Program-made: the position numbers and the translations under genes
The notes under the pieces: generated by a model
What the model was told of the DNA's origin: nothing
Seen by the model: the letters and a program-made list of their open reading frames with translations, nothing else
Database searches by the model: none
Shown here: one piece after another, positions 27,992-38,615 of the stretch
How positions within the stretch are numbered: position 1 is the first letter of the stretch
Layout: each line of letters starts with the position of its first letter
Source of the DNA: an uncultured Clostridia bacterium
GTDB lineage: Bacteria > Bacillota > Clostridia > Oscillospirales > Acutalibacteraceae
Direction: 5' to 3'
Length of the DNA stretch: 64,000 nucleotides
Assembly (NCBI GenBank): GCA_947589575.1
Contig: CANQBM010000007.1
Location: 24,767-88,766, forward strand

Positions 27992-29379
27992 GAATTTTTA
28001 ACACAATGACGCGCAGAAAAGAGGAATTCATTCCTGTTGACAAAAATGAAGTAAAGATTTATGCCTGCGGACCTACCGTTTATAATTTTATTCATATCGG
28101 TAACGCAAGACCTCTCTGCGTTTTTGATGTGCTCAGAAGATATATGGAGTACCGCGGTATGAATGTCAAGTTCGTTCAGAACTTTACCGATGTTGACGAC
28201 AAGATTATAAAAAGGGCAAATGAAGAAGGCATAACCTTTGAGGAAGTTTCAAAAAAGTACATTAAGGAATTTTGGACTGACGCTCACGGACTGAATTTCA
28301 AGGATGCGACGGTTCACCCTTTGGCTACTGAAAATATTGATGAGATTATTAATATAATTAAGACACTTGAAGAAAAGGGCTATGCCTACGCTGTTGACGG
28401 AGACGTGTATTTCAGAACTTTAAAATTTAAAGATTACGGAAAGCTTAGTCACCAGCCGATTGAGGATTTGCAGTCGGGCGCCAGAATAGCAGTCGGTGAA
28501 AAAAAGGAAGACCCGCTTGATTTTGCGCTTTGGAAATCCGCCAAAGAGGGTGAACCTTACTGGGAATCACCTTGGGGAAAGGGCAGACCCGGCTGGCATA
28601 TTGAATGCTCGGCTATGAACAGACGCTATCTCGGCAAAACTATTGACATTCATTGCGGAGGACAGGATTTAATTTTTCCGCACCACGAAAATGAGATTGC
28701 ACAGAGCGAATGCGCAAATGGCTGCACGTTTGCAAAATACTGGATGCACAACGGTTATATAAACGTTGATAATGTTAAAATGAGTAAATCACTCGGTAAC
28801 TTCAAAACAGTACGTGAAATAGCCGACGTGTACGGATATGAGGTAATTCGCTATTTCCTTATTTCATCACATTACCGTTCACCGATTAATTATAATCTTG
28901 AAATTATCGAGCAGTGCCGTTCGGCTCTTGAAAGGCTTTATACCTGCCGTGAGAGCCTTGACTTTGCTATAAAAAACGCTAAGGCTTTTGATGATGATAA
29001 TAACCTTATCGCCCTTTTAAACAGCCGAAGAGAACAGTTCATTTCAGCAATGGATGACGACCTGAATACCGCTGACGGTATTTCCGCGGTATTTGAGCTT
29101 GTTAAGGATATTAATACAAAAATCCTTGATAAAAATGTGTCAAAGAACGTATGCCGGACGGCTGCAAAAATATTTGATGAGCTTTGCGGTGTACTCGGCA
29201 TTTTATATAACAGAAAGTCAAATGACCTTGACGCTGAAATTGAAGAGCTTATTGTAAAAAGACAAGAGGCAAGAGCAAATAAGGACTGGGCAACGGCAGA
29301 TAAAATCCGTGATGAATTAAAAAACAGGGGAATTATTCTTAAGGATACACCGCAGGGTGTTACATGGACTAAGGAGTAA
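27988..29379 (+). CDS. cysS: Cysteinyl-tRNA synthetase
   Basis: YACGPTVYNFIHIGNARP, HCGGQDLIFPHHENEIAQSE, KMSKSLGNF. Confidence 0.99.
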   Translation: MRIFNTMTRRKEEFIPVDKNEVKIYACGPTVYNFIHIGNARPLCVFDVLRRYMEYRGMNVKFVQNFTDVDDKIIKRANEEGITFEEVSKKYIKEFWTDAHGLNFKDATVHPLATENIDEIINIIKTLEEKGYAYAVDGDVYFRTLKFKDYGKLSHQPIEDLQSGARIAVGEKKEDPLDFALWKSAKEGEPYWESPWGKGRPGWHIECSAMNRRYLGKTIDIHCGGQDLIFPHHENEIAQSECANGCTFAKYWMHNGYINVDNVKMSKSLGNFKTVREIADVYGYEVIRYFLISSHYRSPINYNLEIIEQCRSALERLYTCRESLDFAIKNAKAFDDDNNLIALLNSRREQFISAMDDDLNTADGISAVFELVKDINTKILDKNVSKNVCRTAAKIFDELCGVLGILYNRKSNDLDAEIEELIVKRQEARANKDWATADKIRDELKNRGIILKDTPQGVTWTKE

Positions 29380-29385
29380 AAAATT

Positions 29386-30516
29386 ATGGTTGATAAAAGA
29401 AAATTTAAGGATACCGAGGTTTCGCTTTTAGGCCTGGGTACTATGAGACTTCCTACTAAAACACCACTTAAACGTGAAGCAAATCCTATGATTAATTATC
29501 AAAAAGCGCAGGCGCTTGTTGACCTTGCATATGAAAACGGTGTAAACTATTTTGATACCGCATATATGTATCACTTGGGCAAAAGTGAAAAGTTTATAGG
29601 TACAGCGCTCAGCAAGTATCCGAGAGAGAGCTATTTTCTTGCAGATAAGCTGCCGATTTGGATGTGTCCGAAAAAAGCGGACATGGAAAAGATATTTCAA
29701 AAACAGCTTGAAAGAACCGGACACAGCTATTTTGATTTTTATCTTCTTCATTCTCTTAATAAGGATAATTTTGAAAAGTGCGAAAAATTCGGCGCTTATG
29801 ATTTTCTCTTAAAAAAGCGGGAACTCGGACAAATTAAAAATATCGGTTTTTCATTTCACGGAACTGTTGATGATTTAAAAAATATAGTTTCGGCGCACAA
29901 ATGGGATTTTGCGCAAATTCAGATGAATTATCTTGACTGGAAAAATCAGGACGCAAAAACGCAGTATGAAATATTGACAGACGCCGGTATTCCCGTAATT
30001 GTTATGGAACCTGTAAGAGGCGGAAAGCTGGCAAACCTTTCATCAGACATAGAGGATATGTTTAAAGCGGCTAAGCCCGATAACAGCATCGCCTCTTGGG
30101 CAATCAGCTTTGTTGCAAGCCACAGCAATGTTTTAACAATTTTAAGCGGTATGAATACAGTAGAGCAGCTTAACGATAATCTTAATACTCTCACCGCTTT
30201 TAAGCCGTTTGATGATAAAGATTATAGAATTTGCGAAAATGCCGCCGCAATGATTAATAAGAGCGAGGTTATACCATGCACGGGTTGTGATTACTGTGCA
30301 GATTGTCCGCAGGGAGTTAAAATCAGCTCTATTTTCTCTGCATTCAATAACATAAAAACAGGTAATCTGACAAAAGAGCAGGGAATTAAACTTTATAATA
30401 AAATAGACATTAGGGCTGACGCCTGTGTCGCCTGCGGCAAATGCGCGGGTCATTGTCCGCAGAGCATTAAAATCCCCGAACTTATGAAGGATACAATTCC
30501 AAATTATTTTAAATAA
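29386..30516 (+). CDS. Aldo/keto reductase with C-terminal 4Fe-4S dicluster
   Basis: LGLGTMRLPT, FDTAYMYHLGKSE, CTGCDYCADCPQGVKI, CVACGKCAGHCPQSIKIPELM. Confidence 0.9.
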   Translation: MVDKRKFKDTEVSLLGLGTMRLPTKTPLKREANPMINYQKAQALVDLAYENGVNYFDTAYMYHLGKSEKFIGTALSKYPRESYFLADKLPIWMCPKKADMEKIFQKQLERTGHSYFDFYLLHSLNKDNFEKCEKFGAYDFLLKKRELGQIKNIGFSFHGTVDDLKNIVSAHKWDFAQIQMNYLDWKNQDAKTQYEILTDAGIPVIVMEPVRGGKLANLSSDIEDMFKAAKPDNSIASWAISFVASHSNVLTILSGMNTVEQLNDNLNTLTAFKPFDDKDYRICENAAAMINKSEVIPCTGCDYCADCPQGVKISSIFSAFNNIKTGNLTKEQGIKLYNKIDIRADACVACGKCAGHCPQSIKIPELMKDTIPNYFK

Positions 30517-30560
30517 AAAAAGACACAGTACAGAATTAATTTTTGTACTGTGTCTTTTTT
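30516..30560. terminator. Bidirectional terminator
   Basis: AAAAAGACACAGTACA...TGTACTGTGTCTTTTTT. Confidence 0.9.
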
Positions 30561-30565
30561 ATTAG

Positions 30566-31318
30566 TCAGTCAATAAGTTCTTTCATGTCGTATAATCCCG
30601 CGGGTTTGCCGTTCATATATACTGCGGCGTTAACTGCTCCGACTGCGAAGATTTCCTTACTTCTTGCAGAATGTGAAAGTGTGATGATTTCGTCACGTCC
30701 CGCAAAAATAATATCGTGTTCTCCGACTATCGTACCGCCTCTTATCGCGTGCAGACCTATTTCATTTTTGCTCCTTTTTTCACGCCTTGAGTGACGGTCG
30801 TATTCATATTTCATATGATTCGGGATAACCTCGCATATTGCGTCTGCAAGCATTAAAGCCGTACCGCTCGGCGCGTCAAGCTTCTGATTATGATGCTTTT
30901 CTACAATCTCTATATCAAAATCGTTTCCGAGTATTTCAACAGCTTTCTTTGCAAGGTTTGCAAGAAGATTGATACCAAGACTCATATTATAGGTAAAGAA
31001 AATCGGCGAAAATTTTGAGGCCTCAACAATTTTCTTTTTTTGCTCGTCATCATAGCCTGTTGTTGCAATAACAAGCGGTGTTTCGGTTTTCTTAGAATAA
31101 TTAAGCAGATCATCAAGGAGAACCGGATTTGTAAAATCAATTATAACATCAGCCGTTTCAGTGATTTCATCCATTGTTTTATAAACAGGGAACGGGGTAT
31201 TAATCTCGTTATTCAAATCAACACCGGCAACAATTTTGCAATCCTCACGTGATGAAATAACACTTTGAAGCACTTTACCCATTTTACCGTTCGCGCCGGT
31301 AATTATAATTCTTGTCAT
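30566..31318 (-). CDS. dapB: 4-hydroxy-tetrahydrodipicolinate reductase
   Basis: TGANGKMGKVLQ, EKHHNQKLDAPSGTALML. Confidence 0.97.
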   Translation of the reverse strand: MTRIIITGANGKMGKVLQSVISSREDCKIVAGVDLNNEINTPFPVYKTMDEITETADVIIDFTNPVLLDDLLNYSKKTETPLVIATTGYDDEQKKKIVEASKFSPIFFTYNMSLGINLLANLAKKAVEILGNDFDIEIVEKHHNQKLDAPSGTALMLADAICEVIPNHMKYEYDRHSRREKRSKNEIGLHAIRGGTIVGEHDIIFAGRDEIITLSHSARSKEIFAVGAVNAAVYMNGKPAGLYDMKELID

Positions 31319-31340
31319 TTTGTAATTCCTCTAATTAATA

Positions 31341-32231
31341 TTATTTTACAAGTCCGTATTCCTTCATGGTTTCGGTTACATACGCTTTATTTTTCTCATC
31401 CATTTCAACAAGAGGAAGTCTGCAAGGACCTGCACTGAAACCGATAAGACTTACAGCCTCTTTAACAGGGATAGGATTAACATCAACAAACATTGCCCTT
31501 GCAAGCTTAAGATATTTATCCATCATTTTCTTACTTTCCGCTTTGTCGCCGTCAAGATATTTCTGCACAATGTCGTGGGTTTCCTGAGGACAGATGTTTG
31601 AAAGAACGCTGATAACGCCTTTTCCTCCAAGCTCCATTATATCATAGATTTGATCATCATTACCGCTCCAGATATTAAGCTCGCTGCCGCAAAGCTCATT
31701 GATTTTTCTTATTTGTTCAAGATTGCCCGACGCCTCTTTAATACCGTTAATTCTTGGAAGCTTTGAAAGCTCATAAGCCGTTTCGGGATTAATATTTAAG
31801 CCTGTTCTGGACGGAACATTGTAAAGGATAATAGGGAGGTTTGTTGCATCGTGAATTGCAGTATAATGCGCTATAAGACCTCTTTGGCTTGTTTTATTAT
31901 AATAAGGTGTTACAAGTAAGAGCGCGTCAGCACTCGCGTCGCAAGCCTCTTTGCTTATTTCAATGGCGCAGGCAGTCGAGTTTGAGCCGGTGCCTGCAAT
32001 AACAGGAACTCTGTGATTTACGTAATTAACGCACCATTTAATCGCCTCATTGTGCTCTACAACCTTTAAAGTTGAAGATTCGCCGGTCGTACCGCATACA
32101 ACAATTGCGTCAGTGCCGTTTTCAATCTGAAAATCAATAAATCTTCCAAATTCCTCATAATTTACCGAACCGTCTTCTTTCATAGGTGTAATAATTGCAA
32201 CAGCAGCACCTGTAAAAATTGGATTTTTCAT
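31341..32231 (-). CDS. dapA: 4-hydroxy-tetrahydrodipicolinate synthase
   Basis: VVCGTTGESSTL, VTPYYNKTSQRGLIAHY, LYNVPSRTG, IKEASGN. Confidence 0.98.
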   Translation of the reverse strand: MKNPIFTGAAVAIITPMKEDGSVNYEEFGRFIDFQIENGTDAIVVCGTTGESSTLKVVEHNEAIKWCVNYVNHRVPVIAGTGSNSTACAIEISKEACDASADALLLVTPYYNKTSQRGLIAHYTAIHDATNLPIILYNVPSRTGLNINPETAYELSKLPRINGIKEASGNLEQIRKINELCGSELNIWSGNDDQIYDIMELGGKGVISVLSNICPQETHDIVQKYLDGDKAESKKMMDKYLKLARAMFVDVNPIPVKEAVSLIGFSAGPCRLPLVEMDEKNKAYVTETMKEYGLVK

Positions 32232-32276
32232 ATGTATATTCTCTCCTTTAGTTCAAATATTTCTGAAACATTAAGA

Positions 32277-33362
32277 TTAGTCCATATATCCTTCCGCGGC
32301 TAAAAGCTCCGCAAGAAGAACTGCGCCGCCTGCAGCGCCTCTTAAAGTGTTGTGTGAAAGGCAAACAAATTTATAGTCGTACTGGGTATCCTCTCTAAGT
32401 CTGCCGATTGAAACAGCCATACCGTTTTCAAGCATTCTTTCGGATTTAATTTGAGGTCTGTCATCATCAGTAAAGTAATGCAAAAATTTCTTCGGCGCTG
32501 AGGGAAGGTTAAGCTCCTGCGCTCTTCCGGAAAAGTTTTCCCATATTTCAATTATTTCCTCTTTTGAGGGTTTATTTTCAAAGTCAACAAATACAGCGCC
32601 AAGATGTCCGTTTGAAACAGGAACACGAATACATTGAGCCGTAAAGTTCGGTTTATCGGTTGATTTAATTACATTTCCGTCAATTTTACCCATAAGCTTG
32701 AGCGGTTCTTTTTCACTTTTTTCTTCTTCTCCGCCGATATAAGGAATAACATTATCAATCATTTCCGGCCATGTATCAAATGTTTTTCCTGCGCCTGAAA
32801 TTGCCTGATATGTGCATACCAAGACATTTTTGACACCATATTTTTTATGCAGAGGGAAGATAGCGGGTACATATGACTGAAGCGAGCAGTTTGATTTAAC
32901 CGCAATAAATCCACGCTTTGTACCGAGCCGTTTTCTTTGAGCAGGGATAATATTGATATGCTCAGCGTTAAGCTCCGGTACAACCATCGGAACATCATCT
33001 GTAAAACGATGAGCGCTGTTGTTTGAAACAACGGGACATTCGTGCTTTGCATATTCTTCTTCAAGAGCTTTTATTTCATCCTTTTTCATATCAACTGCGC
33101 AAAATACAAAATCAACTATAGATGTGATTTTTTCAATATCAGCCGTCGCGTCCATAACAACAATATCCCTCATTGATTCGGGAATATCAACATCCATGCA
33201 CCATTTTTTTCCTACAGCCTCTTTATATGTTTTTCCCGCGCTTCTTGAAGATGCAGCAAGACATACTACGTTAAACCACGGATGCCCGTCAAGAAGTGTA
33301 GCAAATCTTTGACCAACCATACCTGTAGCTCCGACAATACCGACATTATACTTTTTACTCAT
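32277..33362 (-). CDS. asd: Aspartate-semialdehyde dehydrogenase
   Basis: VGIVGATGMVGQRF, SNCSLQ, QAISGAGK; ATG at 33362 (MSKKYNVG) preferred to track start. Confidence 0.93.
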   Translation of the reverse strand: MSKKYNVGIVGATGMVGQRFATLLDGHPWFNVVCLAASSRSAGKTYKEAVGKKWCMDVDIPESMRDIVVMDATADIEKITSIVDFVFCAVDMKKDEIKALEEEYAKHECPVVSNNSAHRFTDDVPMVVPELNAEHINIIPAQRKRLGTKRGFIAVKSNCSLQSYVPAIFPLHKKYGVKNVLVCTYQAISGAGKTFDTWPEMIDNVIPYIGGEEEKSEKEPLKLMGKIDGNVIKSTDKPNFTAQCIRVPVSNGHLGAVFVDFENKPSKEEIIEIWENFSGRAQELNLPSAPKKFLHYFTDDDRPQIKSERMLENGMAVSIGRLREDTQYDYKFVCLSHNTLRGAAGGAVLLAELLAAEGYMD

Positions 33363-33534
33363 AAACCCAATCTCCTTAAAAAATACCTTGTAAAACAAAT
33401 GGATATGCAATATAATATATAAATACCTGCTATGAAATTATATTCTTTAATAAATAAAATAATTTCAATTTTTTATGCTATATATAATATCACTTATTAT
33501 GTATATATGTCAATTATATTTTACGGAGAAATAA

Positions 33535-34560
33535 ATGAAAACATCAGATTTTTATTATGATTTGCCCGAAGAGCTGATTGCGCAGACCCCCATTGAGCCG
33601 CGAAACGCCTCAAGGCTTATGCTTTTAAACAAAAAAACAGGTGAGGTTGAACATAAAATATTTAGGGATTTAACAGATTATCTTAATCCGGGTGACTGTT
33701 TAATTCTGAATGACACACGCGTTATTCCCGCGAGAATATACGGCGTAAAAAAAGACACAGGTGCAGTTGTCGAGTTTCTGCTTTTAAAGCAGAGGGAAAA
33801 TCTTGTTTGGGAATGTCTTTGCAAACCGGGCAAAAGAGCAAAAATTGGTACGCAGTTTGCGTTCGGTAACGGAAAACTTGAATGTACAGTATCAGATGTT
33901 CTCGACGACGGTAACAGAATTGTTGATTTTAAATGCGCGTGTAATATTTACTCTGTTCTTGATGAAATCGGACAAATGCCCCTTCCTCCTTATATTAAAG
34001 AAAAGCTGACTGACAAGGAGCGTTATCAGACAGTATACAGCGAAAATCTCGGTTCTGCTGCGGCGCCGACCGCAGGACTTCATTTTACTTCTGATATGCT
34101 TGATAAGATAAAAGCCAAAGGCGTCAGGATAGGGTATGTTACTCTGCATGTTGGTTTAGGAACATTCAGACCTGTCAAGGCTGACGATATTACGAAACAT
34201 ATTATGCACAAGGAGCATTATATAATGCCCCCGCAGACTGCCGATTTAATAAATGAAACTCATATGAACGGCGGGCGTGTAATTTGTGTTGGCACAACAA
34301 GCTGCAGAACGCTTGAGTCAGTTGCTGATAAAAACGGCTGTATATGCGCTGATGAGGATGATACAGGAATTTTTATTTATCCGGGATATAAATTTAAGTG
34401 TATTGACGCCCTTGTTACAAATTTTCACCTTCCCGAAAGCACGCTGATTATGCTCATATCTGCCTTTGCGGGATATGATAATATTATGAATGCTTATAGG
34501 ATTGCTGTTAATGAAAAATACAGATTTTTCTCTTTCGGCGACGCAATGTTTATTTACTGA
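33535..34560 (+). CDS. queA: S-adenosylmethionine:tRNA ribosyltransferase-isomerase
   Basis: [44 protein letters not shown]. Confidence 0.98.
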   Translation: MKTSDFYYDLPEELIAQTPIEPRNASRLMLLNKKTGEVEHKIFRDLTDYLNPGDCLILNDTRVIPARIYGVKKDTGAVVEFLLLKQRENLVWECLCKPGKRAKIGTQFAFGNGKLECTVSDVLDDGNRIVDFKCACNIYSVLDEIGQMPLPPYIKEKLTDKERYQTVYSENLGSAAAPTAGLHFTSDMLDKIKAKGVRIGYVTLHVGLGTFRPVKADDITKHIMHKEHYIMPPQTADLINETHMNGGRVICVGTTSCRTLESVADKNGCICADEDDTGIFIYPGYKFKCIDALVTNFHLPESTLIMLISAFAGYDNIMNAYRIAVNEKYRFFSFGDAMFIY

Positions 34561-34565
34561 GGTAG

Positions 34566-35699
<1,134 letters not shown>

Positions 35700-35706
35700 A
35701 AAATAC

Positions 35707-35735
35707 TTGCAAATTACTGTAGTATCTAATATAAT
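35707..35735 (+). promoter_or_regulatory. Promoter of yajC
   Basis: TTGCAA - 17 nt - TATAAT. Confidence 0.65.
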
Positions 35736-35763
35736 ATTTTTATCAATTTAGGAGGACAAATTT

Positions 35764-36195
35764 ATGAATTCAATTATATTATTTGCACAGTCATCAGGTG
35801 CAGCCGCAGGCAGTACAGGGTCATCAACTTCTTTCATCATTATGATGATTGTATTATTCGCCGTTATGTATTTCCTTATGATTCGTCCGCAGAAAAAGCG
35901 TCAGAAAGAAGAACAGGAAATGCGCGCTTCACTTGAGATAGGTGATGAGATCGTAACAATCGGCGGTATTGTTGGTAAGGTTGTTACAATCCGTGAAAAT
36001 GATCTTGTTATTGAAACCGGTTCAGACAGAAATAAAATGAAGATTGAACGCTGGGCGGTAAATACCAACAAGACAAAGATGGAACAGCACCAGAAAGAAA
36101 TTGAGGCTGCTCGAGAGGCAGCTAAGACCAAGAAAGCCAATAAAAAATCCAAAAAAGAAATTGTTGACGAAACTAAGGCAGATAAAAAAGATTAA
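35764..36195 (+). CDS. yajC: Preprotein translocase subunit YajC
   Basis: YFLMIRPQKKRQKE, EIGDEIVTIGGIVGKVV. Confidence 0.95.
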   Translation: MNSIILFAQSSGAAAGSTGSSTSFIIMMIVLFAVMYFLMIRPQKKRQKEEQEMRASLEIGDEIVTIGGIVGKVVTIRENDLVIETGSDRNKMKIERWAVNTNKTKMEQHQKEIEAAREAAKTKKANKKSKKEIVDETKADKKD

Positions 36196-36222
36196 TTAAA
36201 TAACATTCGTTCTAAAATATTA

Positions 36223-36255
36223 TCCCTCCGAATATTAATTTTCGGAGGGATTTTT
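36223..36255 (+). terminator. Terminator hairpin whose 3' arm is also the downstream Shine-Dalgarno
   Basis: TCCCTCCGAA-tattaatt-TTCGGAGGGA + TTTTT, then ATG at 36256. Confidence 0.75.
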
Positions 36256-36648
36256 ATGCGTAAAATCACATCTTCTGGAAATACGCGCGCACTTCTTATC
36301 AAATTTGCCGTTAAAATCGCGCTGTCGTCTGCTTTCAGCATACTGATACTCAGCACAGTATGCTCATTCATAGTGCTTAAGCTTGATATAGATTTAAGCG
36401 TACTCGAATATATCGGTACGGGAATTTGTATTATTTCATCATTTTTTATTTCTTTTGTCAGTACGTCTGATTTCAAAAATAATTTTCTCGTTCTGTCTTT
36501 AATATCCGTTATGCCTATTTTGATTTATACGGTTGTAAATTTCTGTATAAACAAAACAGGAACGGTATTTATTATCATTAAGCTTGCAGGAATACTTTTA
36601 TGTGCTTTAGCTGTTTCACTGATGAGGTCAAGCAAAAAGTCAAGGTGA
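36256..36648 (+). CDS. TIGR04086-like membrane protein
   Basis: About four hydrophobic segments; located after yajC as in many Clostridia. Confidence 0.6.
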   Translation: MRKITSSGNTRALLIKFAVKIALSSAFSILILSTVCSFIVLKLDIDLSVLEYIGTGICIISSFFISFVSTSDFKNNFLVLSLISVMPILIYTVVNFCINKTGTVFIIIKLAGILLCALAVSLMRSSKKSR

Positions 36649-36652
36649 GAAT

Positions 36653-37276
36653 ATGGAACAGGATGAATTAGTTATTTTTGAAAATGACAATAAAAAAGTA
36701 AAAGAGAAAAAAACCTCATTTGATTTTAAAGAATATAAAGCAATTATTTATACAGCGCTATTTTATGCGTTCGGATTATTTATCGGAGCGTATTTTTATA
36801 AAACAGCGTCTAATGAGACTCTCAATTCACTTTTAAAACCGCAGGGACAAAGCATACTAAGCTTATTTATATCTAACTTTTGCATTTATTTTTCGCTGTT
36901 TGTAATAGTAGTTTTTTTAGGATTTTGCTTAATAGGTTATCCTATTATAAATATTATACCGACTGTAATAGGAATTGTTACGGGAATTAAATCATCATAT
37001 CTTTATTTAAACTATTCAGTAAAGGGTATAGGCTATTCGCTTGTAATGCTTGTTCCGTACATTGCTATGCTTTTAACTGTACTTGCGTTTACTATTAAGC
37101 TGAGTTCTCAATTATCAAAACAGCTCATCAGTATAACGAAAAATACTGATGAGCCTGCAGAATTTAATATAAAACCTTATATCAAAAAGTATCTGCTGCT
37201 TGCGCTTTGCATTGCCGCAACCGCACTTATTGAGGCAAGCCTTACAGCGCTTTTATTCACTGTCGTTACCATTTAG
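36653..37276 (+). CDS. Stage II sporulation protein M-like membrane protein
   Basis: Multi-TM with SpoIIM-like topology; neighbours xerD as spoIIM does in several Firmicutes. Confidence 0.55.
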   Translation: MEQDELVIFENDNKKVKEKKTSFDFKEYKAIIYTALFYAFGLFIGAYFYKTASNETLNSLLKPQGQSILSLFISNFCIYFSLFVIVVFLGFCLIGYPIINIIPTVIGIVTGIKSSYLYLNYSVKGIGYSLVMLVPYIAMLLTVLAFTIKLSSQLSKQLISITKNTDEPAEFNIKPYIKKYLLLALCIAATALIEASLTALLFTVVTI

Positions 37277-38273
37277 CTTTTTCTTTTGATAAAGGGTTTG
37301 ACTCTATCGCTTTTTTTGCGGCGTCGTCGCTTATGTGCGTATAGATTTCTGTTGTTCCGAGATTTTCATGACCGAGAATTTCTTTTAATAAAAGTAAATC
37401 CACGTTACCATGCCGGTACATAAGAGTTGCGGCGGTATGTCTCAGCTTATGAACAGACAAGCCGCGGTCGCCGAGTCCCGCTTTTTCAAGATAAGAATAC
37501 ACAATATGCTGAACGGTTTTGGGGCTTATTCTCTGATTTCTTGTACTCAAAAACAGAGCCTTGTCTTTAACACCGTCATGCGGTCTGACTTTCATGTAAT
37601 TTACAATAGCATCAATACAGGCTTGGTTAATGTAAACAATGCGTTCCTTATTTCCTTTTCCTATAATTGTAAGCGAGCCGTCCTCCTTAATATCGTTATA
37701 ATTGATTGAAACAAGTTCGCTCAGGCGCATACCGCAGTTTAAAAACAGTGTTATAATTGCATAATCCCGCTCTTTAAATTTACCATCTATTACAGATAGT
37801 AATTTTTCTGCTTCATCTAATGTCAAATATTTCGGCAGAGCTTTGCGGGTTTTTGGAGCGTCAAGGCTTTTCATGGGATTACTTTCTATAAGCCCGAGAT
37901 TATCAGATAAATATGTGTAAAATCTTCGTATTGCCACAACACGTCTTGCTCTTGTTGTTTCGTTATTGTTACGCTCATTTTTGCAATATATTAAAAATTG
38001 GTAAGCGTCAGTTAAATTTACACTCTGTATAAATTTTAAATCAATAGGGGACAGGTCGATTTTTTCATCAGGCGTATCCTTAGCGCATAAACCTTTTGAT
38101 TTTGCAAGATACCTGAAAAATGTTCTTAAATCAGAGGCGTATTCAATCACAGATAATTCGCTGTGACCCTTGATAGCCTCTATGTAAACCAAATACTGCT
38201 GTACAAGTTTCGGTAAATATATAAATTCTTCCTTGCGCAAATTTTTCATCTCCTGAAAATTTAAAATTAACAT
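37266..38273 (-). CDS. xerD: Tyrosine recombinase XerC/XerD
   Basis: NCGMRLSELVSINYNDI, LSVHKLRHTAATLMYRHG, LLKEILGHENLGTTEIYTHIS. Confidence 0.9.
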   Translation of the reverse strand: MLILNFQEMKNLRKEEFIYLPKLVQQYLVYIEAIKGHSELSVIEYASDLRTFFRYLAKSKGLCAKDTPDEKIDLSPIDLKFIQSVNLTDAYQFLIYCKNERNNNETTRARRVVAIRRFYTYLSDNLGLIESNPMKSLDAPKTRKALPKYLTLDEAEKLLSVIDGKFKERDYAIITLFLNCGMRLSELVSINYNDIKEDGSLTIIGKGNKERIVYINQACIDAIVNYMKVRPHDGVKDKALFLSTRNQRISPKTVQHIVYSYLEKAGLGDRGLSVHKLRHTAATLMYRHGNVDLLLLKEILGHENLGTTEIYTHISDDAAKKAIESNPLSKEKAKW

Positions 38274-38480
38274 ATATATTTTTAATTTGATTAATTACAA
38301 TATTATTAAATATTATGTATCAAATAGAAATTGTTAAAATGATGCTCAGCTTGTCCATAAAAAAACTGAGAGGACAGAAACTGCAAAAAATTTAATTTTA
38401 TTTAATAATAATATAGAATATATTATATTATTATATAATTAATGACTGTTTTACTGATTTTTTCATTTTAACTCCCCTAT

Positions 38481-38508
38481 ATTATACAAAATATTAATTT
38501 TGTATAAT
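38481..38508. repeat. 12-bp perfect inverted repeat in the xerD upstream region
   Basis: ATTATACAAAAT-ATTA-ATTTTGTATAAT. Confidence 0.85.
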
Positions 38509-38587
38509 TATATCAAAAATTTTCCCCGCTTTCAAGTGTCTTTTTATATTTTTTATTTGCAAATCATTTTGGCTATAAATAACATAA

Positions 38588-38613
38588 ACCGCAGGAACTT
38601 TACCTGCGGTTTT
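38588..38613 (-). terminator. Terminator of radA
   Basis: AACCGCAGG-aactttA-CCTGCGGTT hairpin just beyond the radA stop. Confidence 0.7.
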
Positions 38614-38615
38614 GG

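Noticed and set aside
33411-33534. preQ1 riboswitch upstream of queA
   Set aside because: No preQ1-I-like hairpin/pseudoknot; sequence is A/T-rich with only a weak TGAAATTAT/ATAATTTCA repeat.
37266-38273. Tyrosine recombinase as mobile-element integrase
   Set aside because: Sequence and SpoIIM-like neighbour fit the chromosomal XerC/D recombinase; no excisionase, attachment repeats or cargo.
38475-38500. Possible dif site near xerD
   Set aside because: One half resembles the B. subtilis dif arm (TTATACAAAAT vs TTATGTAAACT) but the other arm and the 6-bp centre are missing.
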